From positions 2,405,501 through 2,469,500 of the forward strand of contig NZ_CP037951.1 in the NCBI RefSeq assembly GCF_004358445.1: 64,000 bases of DNA. Direction: 5' to 3'. The stretch is from Parashewanella tropica. Its GTDB lineage: Bacteria; Pseudomonadota; Gammaproteobacteria; Enterobacterales; Shewanellaceae. Position 1 is the stretch's first letter; each line of letters opens with the position of its first letter. The notes beneath the pieces were generated by a model, which was not told the DNA's origin, made no database searches, and saw only the letters and a list, made by a program, of their open reading frames with translations. Below, in pieces: positions 33,351-42,517 of the stretch. Position numbers and translations under genes: made by a program.

Positions 33351-35003
33351 TTAGTGCTCTAGTGAACGATATTTTTCACGTAAATGGTTACGAACACTAA
33401 TGGCTGTAAGGTTTAGGGCAACAATGACACTCACAAGTAAAAATGAGGTTGCGTAAACCAAAGGACGTGCCGCTTCTACGTTCGGGCTTTGGAAACCAAC
33501 ATCATAAATATGGAAGCCAAGATGCATGAACTTACGTTCTAAGTGAACAAACGGGAAGTTCATATCAATCGGCAACGTTGGCGCTAATTTCACAACACCA
33601 ACCAACATTAATGGCGCTACTTCACCTGCTGCACGGGCTACTGCTAAAATCAAACCAGTCATAATCGCAGGACTTGCCATTGGGATCACAATGCGCCATA
33701 AGGTTTCGGCTTTAGTCGCACCAAGGGCTAAGCTACCTTGACGAACCGAGCTAGGAATACGGCTTAAGCCTTCCTCTGTCGATACAATCACAACTGGCAA
33801 TGTCAAAATTGCTAAGGTAATCGCTGACCAAATGACACCCGGAGAACCAAAGGTTGGTGACGGTAAAGCTTCTGGGTAGAACAATTGGTCAATAGAACCA
33901 CCGACCATGTATACGAAGAAACCTAAACCAAACACACCATAAACGATTGATGGAACACCCGCTAAGTTAATCACCGCAATGCGGATCATGCGAGTAATTG
34001 GACCTTTTTTCGCATATTCATGTAGATAAATCGCAGCAATCACACCAAATGGCGTTACGATAACCGCCATTAGCAATACCATGAAAACAGTACCGAAAAT
34101 CGCTGGGAATACACCACCTTCAGTGTTCGCTTCACGTGGATCGCTAGAGATGAATTTACCAACACCCACGAACCAATGCCCCAACTTAGCAAAGAAGCCC
34201 ATATCATTAACGTATGTCGCATCTAAAATGGTATTCATTGGTAGACGTAAGACTTCACCCGTCATATCACGGATCAATACGGCATCTCGCCCAGCTTTAG
34301 TGCGAAGCTTAAAGAAGGTCTTTTCAAGTTCTTTATATTCAAGGTTTAGCTTTTCACGAGCATCGGCAATTTCTTGCTTCCTGGCGTCAGTTAACTGCCC
34401 TTCCAACTCGTACTTACGGCTCTTAAGTCGTAAGTTTTCAAGGTCATAATTAATACGGCCAATTTCACCTTTCTGAAGAGAGTGAGCTTCATCTGATAAC
34501 TCAACCGCACGCTCAATAAGCTGATCTAACTTAGCGCGTAAATCACCATTTTTAATTTCTTTACCGTCTTCAACCACAGCAACTGGGAAACCATAGAAAT
34601 TACCGTTCTTGGTACGTTCCAGCACCACGATATCTTTTGGTGTGGTACGGCTTAGAATGTCCGTTTCTAAAATCCAACGGAAATCTAAGCTAACGCGCTC
34701 ACGGTTACCAGTTTTAATCAAATAACGGGTTACCGTTTCACCAGGGTGAGTTGAGAATTTATGCCCTGCTGATTCTAAACGTTCAGTCGGCACTTCTTCA
34801 CGGTCATAAATCTCACCAATTAAAGTGTATTTTTTGCCATGTTGATCTTTAAGCTGCCACTGGTAAACATCACCTACCCAGAAGAAGCTTAAACCACGCC
34901 ATGCAATCAGCAGCAACAACCCTAATACTGCAATCAAGCTTAAGCTGACCGCTCCACCTGTCATCCAAATCCAAGGAGAGCCAGATTTAAACCACTTACC
35001 CAT
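33351..35003 (-). CDS. pstA: Phosphate ABC transporter permease PstA, long form
   Basis: 550 aa against about 296 in E. coli. TM1 at about 15-38 is followed by a 230-residue non-membrane insertion that includes a long predicted coiled coil (about 165-245, rich in E, K, L and R in heptad spacing). The five remaining helices and the EAA-type loop (GSLALGATKAETLWRIVIPMASP) follow from about residue 300. Long PstA of this kind is known in Shewanella and Vibrio. Follows pstC by 68 bp. Confidence 0.95.
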   Translation of the reverse strand: MGKWFKSGSPWIWMTGGAVSLSLIAVLGLLLLIAWRGLSFFWVGDVYQWQLKDQHGKKYTLIGEIYDREEVPTERLESAGHKFSTHPGETVTRYLIKTGNRERVSLDFRWILETDILSRTTPKDIVVLERTKNGNFYGFPVAVVEDGKEIKNGDLRAKLDQLIERAVELSDEAHSLQKGEIGRINYDLENLRLKSRKYELEGQLTDARKQEIADAREKLNLEYKELEKTFFKLRTKAGRDAVLIRDMTGEVLRLPMNTILDATYVNDMGFFAKLGHWFVGVGKFISSDPREANTEGGVFPAIFGTVFMVLLMAVIVTPFGVIAAIYLHEYAKKGPITRMIRIAVINLAGVPSIVYGVFGLGFFVYMVGGSIDQLFYPEALPSPTFGSPGVIWSAITLAILTLPVVIVSTEEGLSRIPSSVRQGSLALGATKAETLWRIVIPMASPAIMTGLILAVARAAGEVAPLMLVGVVKLAPTLPIDMNFPFVHLERKFMHLGFHIYDVGFQSPNVEAARPLVYATSFLLVSVIVALNLTAISVRNHLREKYRSLEH

Positions 35004-35071
35004 TACGCGAACCTCTCAAGCTCTTTCGAAAATTCTTATAAAATCGCATTGTTATTCTGTCCTTTTGATTC

Positions 35072-37324
35072 TTATAGCGAGCTATATTTATCGCGTAAAC
35101 GCTGTCTAACCACTTCTGCAATCGTATTGAAGAAGAAAGTAAATACGAATAGAACAAATGCAGCGAGGAACAATACTCGATAGTGAGAACTACCAATCGC
35201 CGACTCAGGCATTTCAACCGCAATGTTAGCCGCCAAGGTACGCATACCTTCGAAGATGCTCCAATCCATAATTGCAGTGTTACCTGTTGCCATGAGTACA
35301 ATCATGGTTTCACCTACTGCTCGGCCTAAGCCCATCATTACGGCTGAGAAAATACCCGGACTTGCCGTAAGTAGCACAACACGAGTTAACGTCTGCCACT
35401 GCGTTGCACCCAACGCCAAACTGCCGTTTGATAAGTGACGAGGTACAGAGAAAATCGCATCTTCAGCAATAGAGAAAATAGTCGGAATAACCGCGAAGCC
35501 CATTGCGATGCCAACAACCATGGCATTACGTTGGTCAAAAGGAATACCTAGGTCATTAGTGATGTACGAACGCATGTCACCACCAAAGAAAGCTATCTCG
35601 ATTGTCGGACTGATAGCAAATGAGAACCAACCGACAAAGCAAATCACAGGGATCAGCATTAGTTCTTGATAAGTTTCTGGTAAACGGTTTTTCCACTTAC
35701 GTGGTAGCTTGCTCCAGCCAAATGCCGAGGCCAATACCGACGTTGGAAGCAAAATAAGAAGTATCACAATTCCCGGCAAATTTTCCTCGAACAACGGCGC
35801 TAACCAAAGACCCGCTAAGAAACCAAGAATAACCGTTGGTAGTGCTTCCATAATTTCAATGGTTGGTTTTACCACACCACGAATTTTTGAAGACATGAAG
35901 TATGCAGTATAAATCGCACCCGCAATAGCTAACGGCACAGCAAACAACATGGCGTAAAATGCCGCTTTCATAGTACCGAACGCAAGAGGCATCAAGCTTA
36001 ACTTAGCTTCGAAATCATCAGAGCCAGACGTCGACTGCCAAACAAATTTAGGTTCTGGATAACCTTCGTACCAAACTTTTTCCCATAGCGCACTCCAAGA
36101 CACTTCTGGGTGAGGATTATCCACTTTGAATAAATGTAATTTACCGTCAGCTTCAACAACTAAACCGTCTGAGCGAGGGTTAAAGCCCATCGCTTGGGTT
36201 TTACCAATCTTGAATGATTCACTCAGCAACTCACGATGACTGGTAGTATATAAAAGCGTTAAAGTTCCATCTGGGCTGCCAACAACAAAGCTTTTACGGA
36301 AAAATTCCGTCGTCATGCTTGATACTGGTGGAATGTTATCAAAGCCACGAATACGTTGATACAAACGCCCTTTGTCACTGGCAACTTGGAAATATTGCTC
36401 AACGTCGCCAGAGTCATAAGACACCATAATTGAACTCGCACCAGACAACAGCTGAATGTCGGTTACATGAGCATTTGCACGTTCTAAATTAATCACTTGG
36501 AATAAACTGGTTTCATCCATGTAGCGAATATCATAGACAAATACTTTATCGTCTGACATTAGCATCAACTGGCGTTGGTATGGAGTGATTAATGCTTTAG
36601 AAATGTGATTTGGAGTATCAGTGAGCTTAGCTTCTTCGGCTACCCACTCCACTTCTTCGGTGATCATGTTTTCTTCACCTTCGAAGCGTTTTAGAACAAA
36701 TTGCTTTTCAGAATTTTGGAACAAAATTGAAATTTTGCTTGGATTATAAGCAAATGCAATATGCTCAATAGGCTCTCCAGACTCGCTCACTACAAGTGGT
36801 GCTTCACCCGCTGGGTATGACACTTCAGGTGTAATGGTGCGAACATTATTTGGGTATGAAACACCAAATTTAATGGAAAATAACAACGCTTCACCGTTGC
36901 TTAAACCTAAAGCAAACATCTGCTGATCAGGCATTGAGCGACTACTACTTACTACCGTTACTCCGGCTGGTAAATTTGGCGTAAAGTCTAAAACTTGTTT
37001 GCCAGAAGCTGCATTATAAAATTGTACTTCCCCTGATTGGGTAACACGATAAACGACTTCATTTTGCTCATCGCTACCCACCATCAAACTTGTGCCTTTA
37101 TCGCTTATTTCATCGATGGTATTCACTTGAGTCATGGTAGCGCTATCAAACACAGGTTTGATCACATACAGCAGATAGAAGAAGATAAGTAACAGAGCAA
37201 CAAACACCATAGTACCGCCAATAGATACACCGATTTGTGTTGCTTTATCTTTAATTGTTCGTCGACTCGTAACGCCGCGTAATAACAGCGACTTAGAATC
37301 AGGTGGAGTAACCTGACTTTCCAT
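35072..37324 (-). CDS. pstC: Phosphate ABC transporter permease PstC, long form with periplasmic domain
   Basis: 750 aa against about 319 in E. coli. TM1 spans about 30-56; residues 60-430 form a periplasmic domain with repeated beta motifs (VVYRVTQSGEVQFYNA, ALGLSNGEALLFSI, MVSYDSGDVEQYF, VVGSPDGTLTLLY, VVEADGKLHLFKV) that look like blades of a propeller. The permease core starts near 450; the EAA loop is GSLALGATQWQTLTRVVLL. First gene of the operon, behind a Pho box. No pstS lies in this cluster, so the binding protein must be encoded elsewhere. Confidence 0.94.
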   Translation of the reverse strand: MESQVTPPDSKSLLLRGVTSRRTIKDKATQIGVSIGGTMVFVALLLIFFYLLYVIKPVFDSATMTQVNTIDEISDKGTSLMVGSDEQNEVVYRVTQSGEVQFYNAASGKQVLDFTPNLPAGVTVVSSSRSMPDQQMFALGLSNGEALLFSIKFGVSYPNNVRTITPEVSYPAGEAPLVVSESGEPIEHIAFAYNPSKISILFQNSEKQFVLKRFEGEENMITEEVEWVAEEAKLTDTPNHISKALITPYQRQLMLMSDDKVFVYDIRYMDETSLFQVINLERANAHVTDIQLLSGASSIMVSYDSGDVEQYFQVASDKGRLYQRIRGFDNIPPVSSMTTEFFRKSFVVGSPDGTLTLLYTTSHRELLSESFKIGKTQAMGFNPRSDGLVVEADGKLHLFKVDNPHPEVSWSALWEKVWYEGYPEPKFVWQSTSGSDDFEAKLSLMPLAFGTMKAAFYAMLFAVPLAIAGAIYTAYFMSSKIRGVVKPTIEIMEALPTVILGFLAGLWLAPLFEENLPGIVILLILLPTSVLASAFGWSKLPRKWKNRLPETYQELMLIPVICFVGWFSFAISPTIEIAFFGGDMRSYITNDLGIPFDQRNAMVVGIAMGFAVIPTIFSIAEDAIFSVPRHLSNGSLALGATQWQTLTRVVLLTASPGIFSAVMMGLGRAVGETMIVLMATGNTAIMDWSIFEGMRTLAANIAVEMPESAIGSSHYRVLFLAAFVLFVFTFFFNTIAEVVRQRLRDKYSSL

Positions 37325-37398
37325 TAAGAACCTCTATTGTTATGTCTGTGCAAACTGTACAAATTAACCAGTTCACATGTCCTTTTTTTACCGTGTGA

Positions 37399-37432
37399 AT
37401 TTTATGACGTAAAGATTACACTAATATTACAA
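37399..37432 (-). promoter_or_regulatory. Pho box and -10 of the pst operon promoter
   Basis: On the minus strand two 7-mers TTGTAAT and GTGTAAT are separated by ATTA (37415-37432), matching the PhoB half-site pattern CTGTCAT-N4-CTGTCAT. Ten bases after the second 7-mer comes TAAAAT (37399-37404), the expected place for the -10 of a PhoB-activated promoter that lacks a -35. A third weak 7-mer, ACGTCAT, follows at the same 11-bp period. The implied start lies about 65 nt before pstC. Confidence 0.7.
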
Positions 37433-37536
37433 TCAAGCCGAAACCATTGCGTTTATTAGACTCTAACTTATTTATTTTGAAAAATTTATTACATGCAGTT
37501 GAACGTTCGGTGACGCATTTATCAAACAGAATAAAA

Positions 37537-38136
37537 CTAAATGAATTCACCGAGAACAGGGACGATAGACAGCACTAATAATCCTGCCATTAAAAAGTTG
37601 AATAAACGTTGCTGACGCTCGTTTTTAAGCCATGTTTTTAATTTGGCACCCGCTAAAAGCCAAACACCTACACATGGAAATGCAGAGCCGAAGAACACCA
37701 ATGCAATAATGCAAACTTGATAAAATAAACCAGTTGAAAGGCTGCTGTATGTGGCAATAGCACCAGTTGCCATCATTAAAGCTTTGGGATTAAGCCACTG
37801 AAACACTGCCGCTTGCAAGAATGAAAATGGCTTTCCTGATTCGACATCGAGTTTGCTTGTCGGAGTGTTAGCAATCCTCCAAGCTAAATAGAGCAAATAA
37901 ATGATACCTAATAGTTTGATGACTTCATGCAAGATTGGAAATAGCTTAAACAGTCCCTCGAACCCTAAGCCTACACCAAGCACCATGATCGGAAAGCCCA
38001 TACAGATCCCCAAAAAGTGTGGCAAGCTTCGCTTAACGCCATAATTCATGGCTGAAGTCATGATCATCAAATTATTAGGGCCTGGCGTCACAGACGTTGA
38101 CACAGCAAACAACACAATTGCGAAAAAATGTTCCAT
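37537..38136 (-). CDS. LysE/RhtB family amino-acid exporter
   Basis: 199 aa with five to six hydrophobic spans. The N-terminus (FAVSTSVTPGPNNLMIMTSAMNYGVKRSLPHFLGI) is the signature of LysE/RhtB exporters, which pump amino acids such as homoserine, threonine or cysteine out of the cell. QWLNPKALMMATGAIATY is the second conserved block. Its ATG overlaps the stop of the HAD gene by one base. The substrate cannot be told from sequence. Confidence 0.9.
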   Translation of the reverse strand: MEHFFAIVLFAVSTSVTPGPNNLMIMTSAMNYGVKRSLPHFLGICMGFPIMVLGVGLGFEGLFKLFPILHEVIKLLGIIYLLYLAWRIANTPTSKLDVESGKPFSFLQAAVFQWLNPKALMMATGAIATYSSLSTGLFYQVCIIALVFFGSAFPCVGVWLLAGAKLKTWLKNERQQRLFNFLMAGLLVLSIVPVLGEFI

Positions 38137-38729
38137 TACACTTTATTCCAATTTAAGTAAGCTTCATCAGCCAACTTTAAAAGCTCTTTATCTTCTGAGG
38201 TATCACCGTATGCATAAATACACTCAAATTGATTTAACTGGTAGCTCTGTTTCACCCTTGCCGCTTTTTTTTCTCGGCTACAATCACCTTGAATATACCG
38301 TCCAGTGCATCTACCTTTTTGCATATCGAGCTCGCTGCATAGCAATTGAAAACCATTAGCATCACACCAAGGTTTCAAATACACATCAAGAGAGGCAGAA
38401 ACCACCACGATGACATCACCACTTTCTTTATGCCACTCTAATTGTTTCTTTGCACGTTCCATGACTCGCGAAGGAATAACTTGCTTCGCATACTCTCGTC
38501 CTAACGCTTCAACCTCTTTTTGGCTTCTAAACTTAAAGGCAACAAAGCTAGCAATAGGCCGCATAATATATGACGGTAAAAGCCCTAGTTTAAACAACAA
38601 GTAGAAAGGAAGAATGATAATGTTACCGATGGTTTTTCTTTTCTTTGTTGCTCCATACTTCAAAAATGGAGTAAACATATCTTTATCGGTAATCGTGCCA
38701 TCAAAATCAAATAACGCTATATTAGGCAT
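38136..38729 (-). CDS. HAD-IB family phosphatase
   Basis: 197 aa SerB-like HAD hydrolase. Motif I is DFDGTITDKD, motif II VVVSASLDVY, and motif III/IV ends in YGDTSEDKELL. An amphipathic or hydrophobic cap helix (about 36-60) replaces a larger cap. Related proteins act on phosphoserine, phosphoethanolamine or lipid phosphates. It overlaps eamA by 8 bp and lysE by 1 bp, so the three are one operon with two transporters. Confidence 0.88.
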   Translation of the reverse strand: MPNIALFDFDGTITDKDMFTPFLKYGATKKRKTIGNIIILPFYLLFKLGLLPSYIMRPIASFVAFKFRSQKEVEALGREYAKQVIPSRVMERAKKQLEWHKESGDVIVVVSASLDVYLKPWCDANGFQLLCSELDMQKGRCTGRYIQGDCSREKKAARVKQSYQLNQFECIYAYGDTSEDKELLKLADEAYLNWNKV

Positions 38730-39609
38730 GTGTTTTTTTGACTCTGGCTTGCAGTAAACTTCGCAATGAAACTTGAGAAATGATCATACCCGCTAGCATT
38801 AAGCTACAGCCGAGCAACTCTCTTTCTGTGAGCATTTGATTCAATATCCACATACCACCGATAGCCGCAAAAACGGCTTCTAAACTGAGAATAATTGCGG
38901 CATGAGCGGGGTGCGCTTTTTTTTGAGCGACAGTTTGAAGTGTATAGGCAATACCTACAGAAGCTAACCCACCATAAAGTATGGCTCCTGTCGCAGAAAT
39001 AAGGCCATCAACTGTTGTCGTTTCAATAAATAAAGACGTAATTAGGCTTAGTACCCCGCAGATAAAAAACTGTATCAGTGATAAAACTAAAGCAGAGTTC
39101 TTTTTAGTGAAGTGATCAATAACTAAAATATGAAAAGTCCAGAATATGGCGCCGATTAATTGCAAAGTATCGCCGTAGCCTAAAGTTAGCCCGTCTTTTA
39201 TGCTTAAAAAATACAATCCCACTAAGGCTAAACCACAACCAAGCCATGTGTTTATGCCTGTTTTATGTTTTATAACCAGCCCTAAGATAGGAACAAATAC
39301 AACGTATAATCCTGTTATAAAGCCAGCATTTGCCGCTGTCGTATAAAGTAAACCTACTTGCTGCAATGATGCTGCAATAAACAACAAAATCCCCATTAAG
39401 CTTGAGCCAATAATGAGCGACTTTTTGTCACCTAAATCTAGCTTGTTTTTTTTATGAAAATAATAGATCAAAGGCAACAAACTTATCGCACCTAATAAAA
39501 ATCGATAGCCATTGAATGCGTAAGGCTGAATATGCTCCATTCCTAATATTTGAGCAATAAAACCAAAGCCCCATAAAGCTGCTGTAATTAACAAAAGTAG
39601 ATTGGCCAC
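38722..39609 (-). CDS. EamA/DMT superfamily transporter
   Basis: 295 aa with ten transmembrane helices in two repeated EamA halves (WGFGFIAQILGMEHIQPYAFNGYRFLLGA and LYGGLASVGIAYTLQTVAQKKAHPAHAAIILSLEAVFAA, the typical motif in each half). Probably a metabolite or amino-acid exporter. The start is GTG at 39609 after an AAGGTAAG. First gene of the operon with HAD phosphatase and LysE. Confidence 0.9.
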   Translation of the reverse strand: MANLLLLITAALWGFGFIAQILGMEHIQPYAFNGYRFLLGAISLLPLIYYFHKKNKLDLGDKKSLIIGSSLMGILLFIAASLQQVGLLYTTAANAGFITGLYVVFVPILGLVIKHKTGINTWLGCGLALVGLYFLSIKDGLTLGYGDTLQLIGAIFWTFHILVIDHFTKKNSALVLSLIQFFICGVLSLITSLFIETTTVDGLISATGAILYGGLASVGIAYTLQTVAQKKAHPAHAAIILSLEAVFAAIGGMWILNQMLTERELLGCSLMLAGMIISQVSLRSLLQARVKKTHA

Positions 39610-39730
39610 GCAGACTTACCTTTACTGAACATGCGAAAGCAGGAATGTTACCCGTTTGTATACAATTTACAAGCGGTATAGACGGCATGATTTGATATAC
39701 TCACATCAAAATATAAATAAGAGCAAAGCA

Positions 39731-40594
39731 ATGTTTGGAACCTTATTAAAAATGGCGGTATCTCTAAATGAAGAGAATACTGTCCAATATCATCTAAGAG
39801 TTGGCGATGAGCGACTCCATTTAAATCCTGTCATCGGACAAAAACTGACACTGACTCATACAGGAAAAATTCTTTGTAGTAATTGTGGAAAACGAACCAA
39901 AAAAAGTTATTCCCAAGGTCATTGTTTTGTTTGTACTCAAAAACTGGCGAGCTGTGACTTATGTATTATGAAGCCAGAAACTTGCCATTTTGATCAAGGC
40001 ACCTGCCGTGAACCTGATTGGGCAAAAACTCATTGTTTTGTTCCTCACTATGTATACCTTTCTAATACTTCTGGGCTGAAGGTAGGCATTACACGCCATA
40101 GCCAAATTCCAACACGCTGGATAGATCAAGGAGCAACTCAAGGCTTACCGATTTTTAAAGTTTCAACTCGTCAGTTATCTGGCTTAATTGAAGTCGAATT
40201 GGCTAAATTGGTAAACGACAAAACCCATTGGCAAGCCATGCTTAAAGGTAATGCTGAAGATCAAAATCTAAGTGCCCGTGCAAATGAGTTGATCCCACAA
40301 ATTGAAGGTCGCTTACATGAGCTATGCATGGAAAATGGTGACTATGAAATCGAGCGCTTAAATGAAAATATCCAGCCCATTCATTTCCCTGTTACTGAAT
40401 TTCCCACAAAAGTGAAATCCCATAATTTTGATAAGACACCTGAAGTTTCTGGTACCTTGATAGGCATTAAAGGACAGTATTTGATATTTGATACTGGTGT
40501 TATCAATATCAGAAAGTTTACCTCTTATGAAGTTGAAGTCTCTGTTGATACTCCGGAGCAAAAACCTGAATCTGAGCAGTTGAGTTTAGTATGA
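39731..40594 (+). CDS. DUF2797 family protein
   Basis: 287 aa. Two paired-Cys zinc-ribbon-like segments (ILCSNCGKRTKKSYSQGHCFVC; CDLCIMKPETCHF) precede HYVYLSNTSGLKVGITRHSQIPTRWIDQGAT, which resembles a GIY-YIG-type core (VYL...KVGIT...R). That block is typical for DUF2797. The function is not known; a nucleic-acid role is inference from zinc ribbon plus GIY-YIG-like pattern. The ATG at 39731 is used. It overlaps the next gene by 4 bp (ATGA). Confidence 0.88.
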   Translation: MFGTLLKMAVSLNEENTVQYHLRVGDERLHLNPVIGQKLTLTHTGKILCSNCGKRTKKSYSQGHCFVCTQKLASCDLCIMKPETCHFDQGTCREPDWAKTHCFVPHYVYLSNTSGLKVGITRHSQIPTRWIDQGATQGLPIFKVSTRQLSGLIEVELAKLVNDKTHWQAMLKGNAEDQNLSARANELIPQIEGRLHELCMENGDYEIERLNENIQPIHFPVTEFPTKVKSHNFDKTPEVSGTLIGIKGQYLIFDTGVINIRKFTSYEVEVSVDTPEQKPESEQLSLV

Positions 40595-41142
40595 ACGACT
40601 TTCATAAAGAGTTAATCGCTCACACTGACAATTGGGTCAAGCGTGTGATCATGAAGTACAATATTTGCCCGTTTGCTCGTCAAGAAGTTGAACGCGACAC
40701 GATTCGTTATTTAGTCATTGATGAAACCAAAATTGCAAAACTGGCAGATAAGCTACTAGAAGAATATCAATACCTTGATAAACATCCTGAAGCTGAAACC
40801 AGCCTTGTGATTCTACCTAATGGTTTTGGGGACTTTAATCGCTACCTTGAAGCCGTCTACTTAGCCGAAGACTTAATTGAAGACTTAGGTTATGAAGGAA
40901 CATACCAAATAGCCAGTTTTCATCCAGAGTATTGCTTTGAAGGTGAAGATTTCGATTCGCCAACGAATTTCACTAATAGAGCGCCTTACCCAACGTTACA
41001 CATTATTCGAGAAGCGAGCATAGAAAAGGCCTTAGAAAACTATAATGAACCAGAGTCTATTCCTGAGCGAAATATGGCTTTTGCTGAAAGAAAAGGCACG
41101 GAGTTTTTTGTTGAACTACTAAAATCTTGTAAAAAGAATTAG
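40591..41142 (+). CDS. DUF1415 family protein
   Basis: 183 aa soluble protein. WVKRVIMKYNICPFARQEVE at the start, LVILPNGFGDFNRYLEAVYLAEDLI in the middle, and ASFHPEYCFEGEDFDSPTNFTNRAPYPTLHIIREAS are the DUF1415 blocks. The conserved Cys, His and Asp hint at an enzyme but none is known. Translationally coupled to the DUF2797 gene and closed by a strong terminator. Confidence 0.9.
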   Translation: MNDFHKELIAHTDNWVKRVIMKYNICPFARQEVERDTIRYLVIDETKIAKLADKLLEEYQYLDKHPEAETSLVILPNGFGDFNRYLEAVYLAEDLIEDLGYEGTYQIASFHPEYCFEGEDFDSPTNFTNRAPYPTLHIIREASIEKALENYNEPESIPERNMAFAERKGTEFFVELLKSCKKN

Positions 41143-41149
41143 TCTATTA

Positions 41150-41180
41150 AAAGTGACACCTATATTTTAGGTGTCACTTT
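41150..41180. terminator. Bidirectional terminator hairpin
   Basis: AAAGTGACACCT pairs with AGGTGTCACTTT (12 bp) around a 7-nt loop, between the convergent DUF1415 and GDSL genes. U-runs are short. Confidence 0.8.
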
Positions 41181-41187
41181 CACTTAA

Positions 41188-42432
41188 CTATCCGTTATTA
41201 CAATAAAATCCATTTTCTTTCAAAATATCACAAGCCTTATCAGCAATTATTTTATGAGTGATTGTTGTTGGATGAACACTATCCCAAAACATATACTGTT
41301 CAGGGTGTTGGCATATCTGGCCGTTAGGTGTTGCCATTTCATTTGCAGCACGCAAACTCGGGTTGGTTTCTTCTAAATTCGTATCGTCAATTCCTGGTGT
41401 CGGGATTCTTGAACAAGGGTCATGAATATCCTTGAAACCATAGCTGTTCGCATTATCCATAATGCCCTTAAAAATAGCATTAGCATCCACTAAAACAAGC
41501 TTAACGCCTTTGCTTTCATACTTCCGATTTAACTCTCTATATTTATCTTCCTGAAGCTGGTTGTTTAAATCTATCAAGCGCTTAGTTTCTGCCGCTTTAT
41601 CTTTAGCACCCCCACTTATATAACGTGGGGTAAGTGAAATGTCGGGCATATTTAACCATGCGATATTTCTAGCACCATGTTCAATTTCCTGTTCAATAAC
41701 CTCGGCCTGAACATTTACAACACGTTGTGGATCTTGATACAGGTTGAGGTAATCATTACCACCAAAGAACACTACGGCTAAATCATTGGGTCTGTAATCT
41801 CCATATTTATAATGGACACCTTTAGCGATTAAATCTAAACAAGGCGGGATCAAACTTCCATTGATCATATCCTTAGCGACCTTAGTTAAATCGCCAAATA
41901 AATCACCAATACCGATAATTTTATCTGTTAGACATAAAGTCCAACCACCAGCATGAGAAACATTAATATATCTTTGCTTGTTACTCGTTGGTATGCCCAT
42001 TTTTTTCGACAAGTATTCAGGCCAAAGTAAGCCATTACTCCAACGACCGTTGTCGTAATGTTTTGCAGGAAGGACTGGTACGGCTTTTGATACGGTTAAA
42101 ATGCTAATTGCTGCACTTAAAATACCGCGCTCAACCGTTCTGCAAGGTACCAGTTTCCAACTACAAAACCAGCCATAACCGGGAATACGATCTGACAACC
42201 AAGATCTTACCCAAGGTTGAATGTGATCTATCCCTGCATCACCGGTTTCTCCGTTCATGGTTTTTAATAGATAGAGTGTAGAATTGTTACCGCCATCATC
42301 GGATAAACTATCCCCTAAGATGATCAGTCGGTCGACTTGTCTTTCTTGAGCAACAGCTATCTTTTGTATACCTAATAAACAAAAGACAGCTGTAAAAATA
42401 GAGATGAATATTTTGCGCTTGAGTAAATTCAT
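41188..42432 (-). CDS. Secreted SGNH/GDSL esterase or lysophospholipase
   Basis: 414 aa. Signal peptide over residues 1-28 (cleavage near AVAQ). GDSL block I is ILGDSLSDDGGN with catalytic Ser near 42, block III FFGGNDY, and the catalytic D384 and H387 are in WDSVHPT. These blocks and the overall size resemble the Legionella PlaA/Vibrio hemolysin-type GDSL acyltransferases and lysophospholipases. Several cysteines in the middle suggest disulfides outside the cell. The ATG at 42432 follows GAGG; TTG at 42447 is rejected. First of an accessory run of genes, possibly host-interaction related. Confidence 0.85.
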   Translation of the reverse strand: MNLLKRKIFISIFTAVFCLLGIQKIAVAQERQVDRLIILGDSLSDDGGNNSTLYLLKTMNGETGDAGIDHIQPWVRSWLSDRIPGYGWFCSWKLVPCRTVERGILSAAISILTVSKAVPVLPAKHYDNGRWSNGLLWPEYLSKKMGIPTSNKQRYINVSHAGGWTLCLTDKIIGIGDLFGDLTKVAKDMINGSLIPPCLDLIAKGVHYKYGDYRPNDLAVVFFGGNDYLNLYQDPQRVVNVQAEVIEQEIEHGARNIAWLNMPDISLTPRYISGGAKDKAAETKRLIDLNNQLQEDKYRELNRKYESKGVKLVLVDANAIFKGIMDNANSYGFKDIHDPCSRIPTPGIDDTNLEETNPSLRAANEMATPNGQICQHPEQYMFWDSVHPTTITHKIIADKACDILKENGFYCNNG

Positions 42433-42517
42433 GAGAGGTATCCTCAATACTGGGCTGCCTCTTAATCATATCAAGAGTAAAAGATGTGACTTAGTTTATT
42501 TATTTATTATTAAATAA

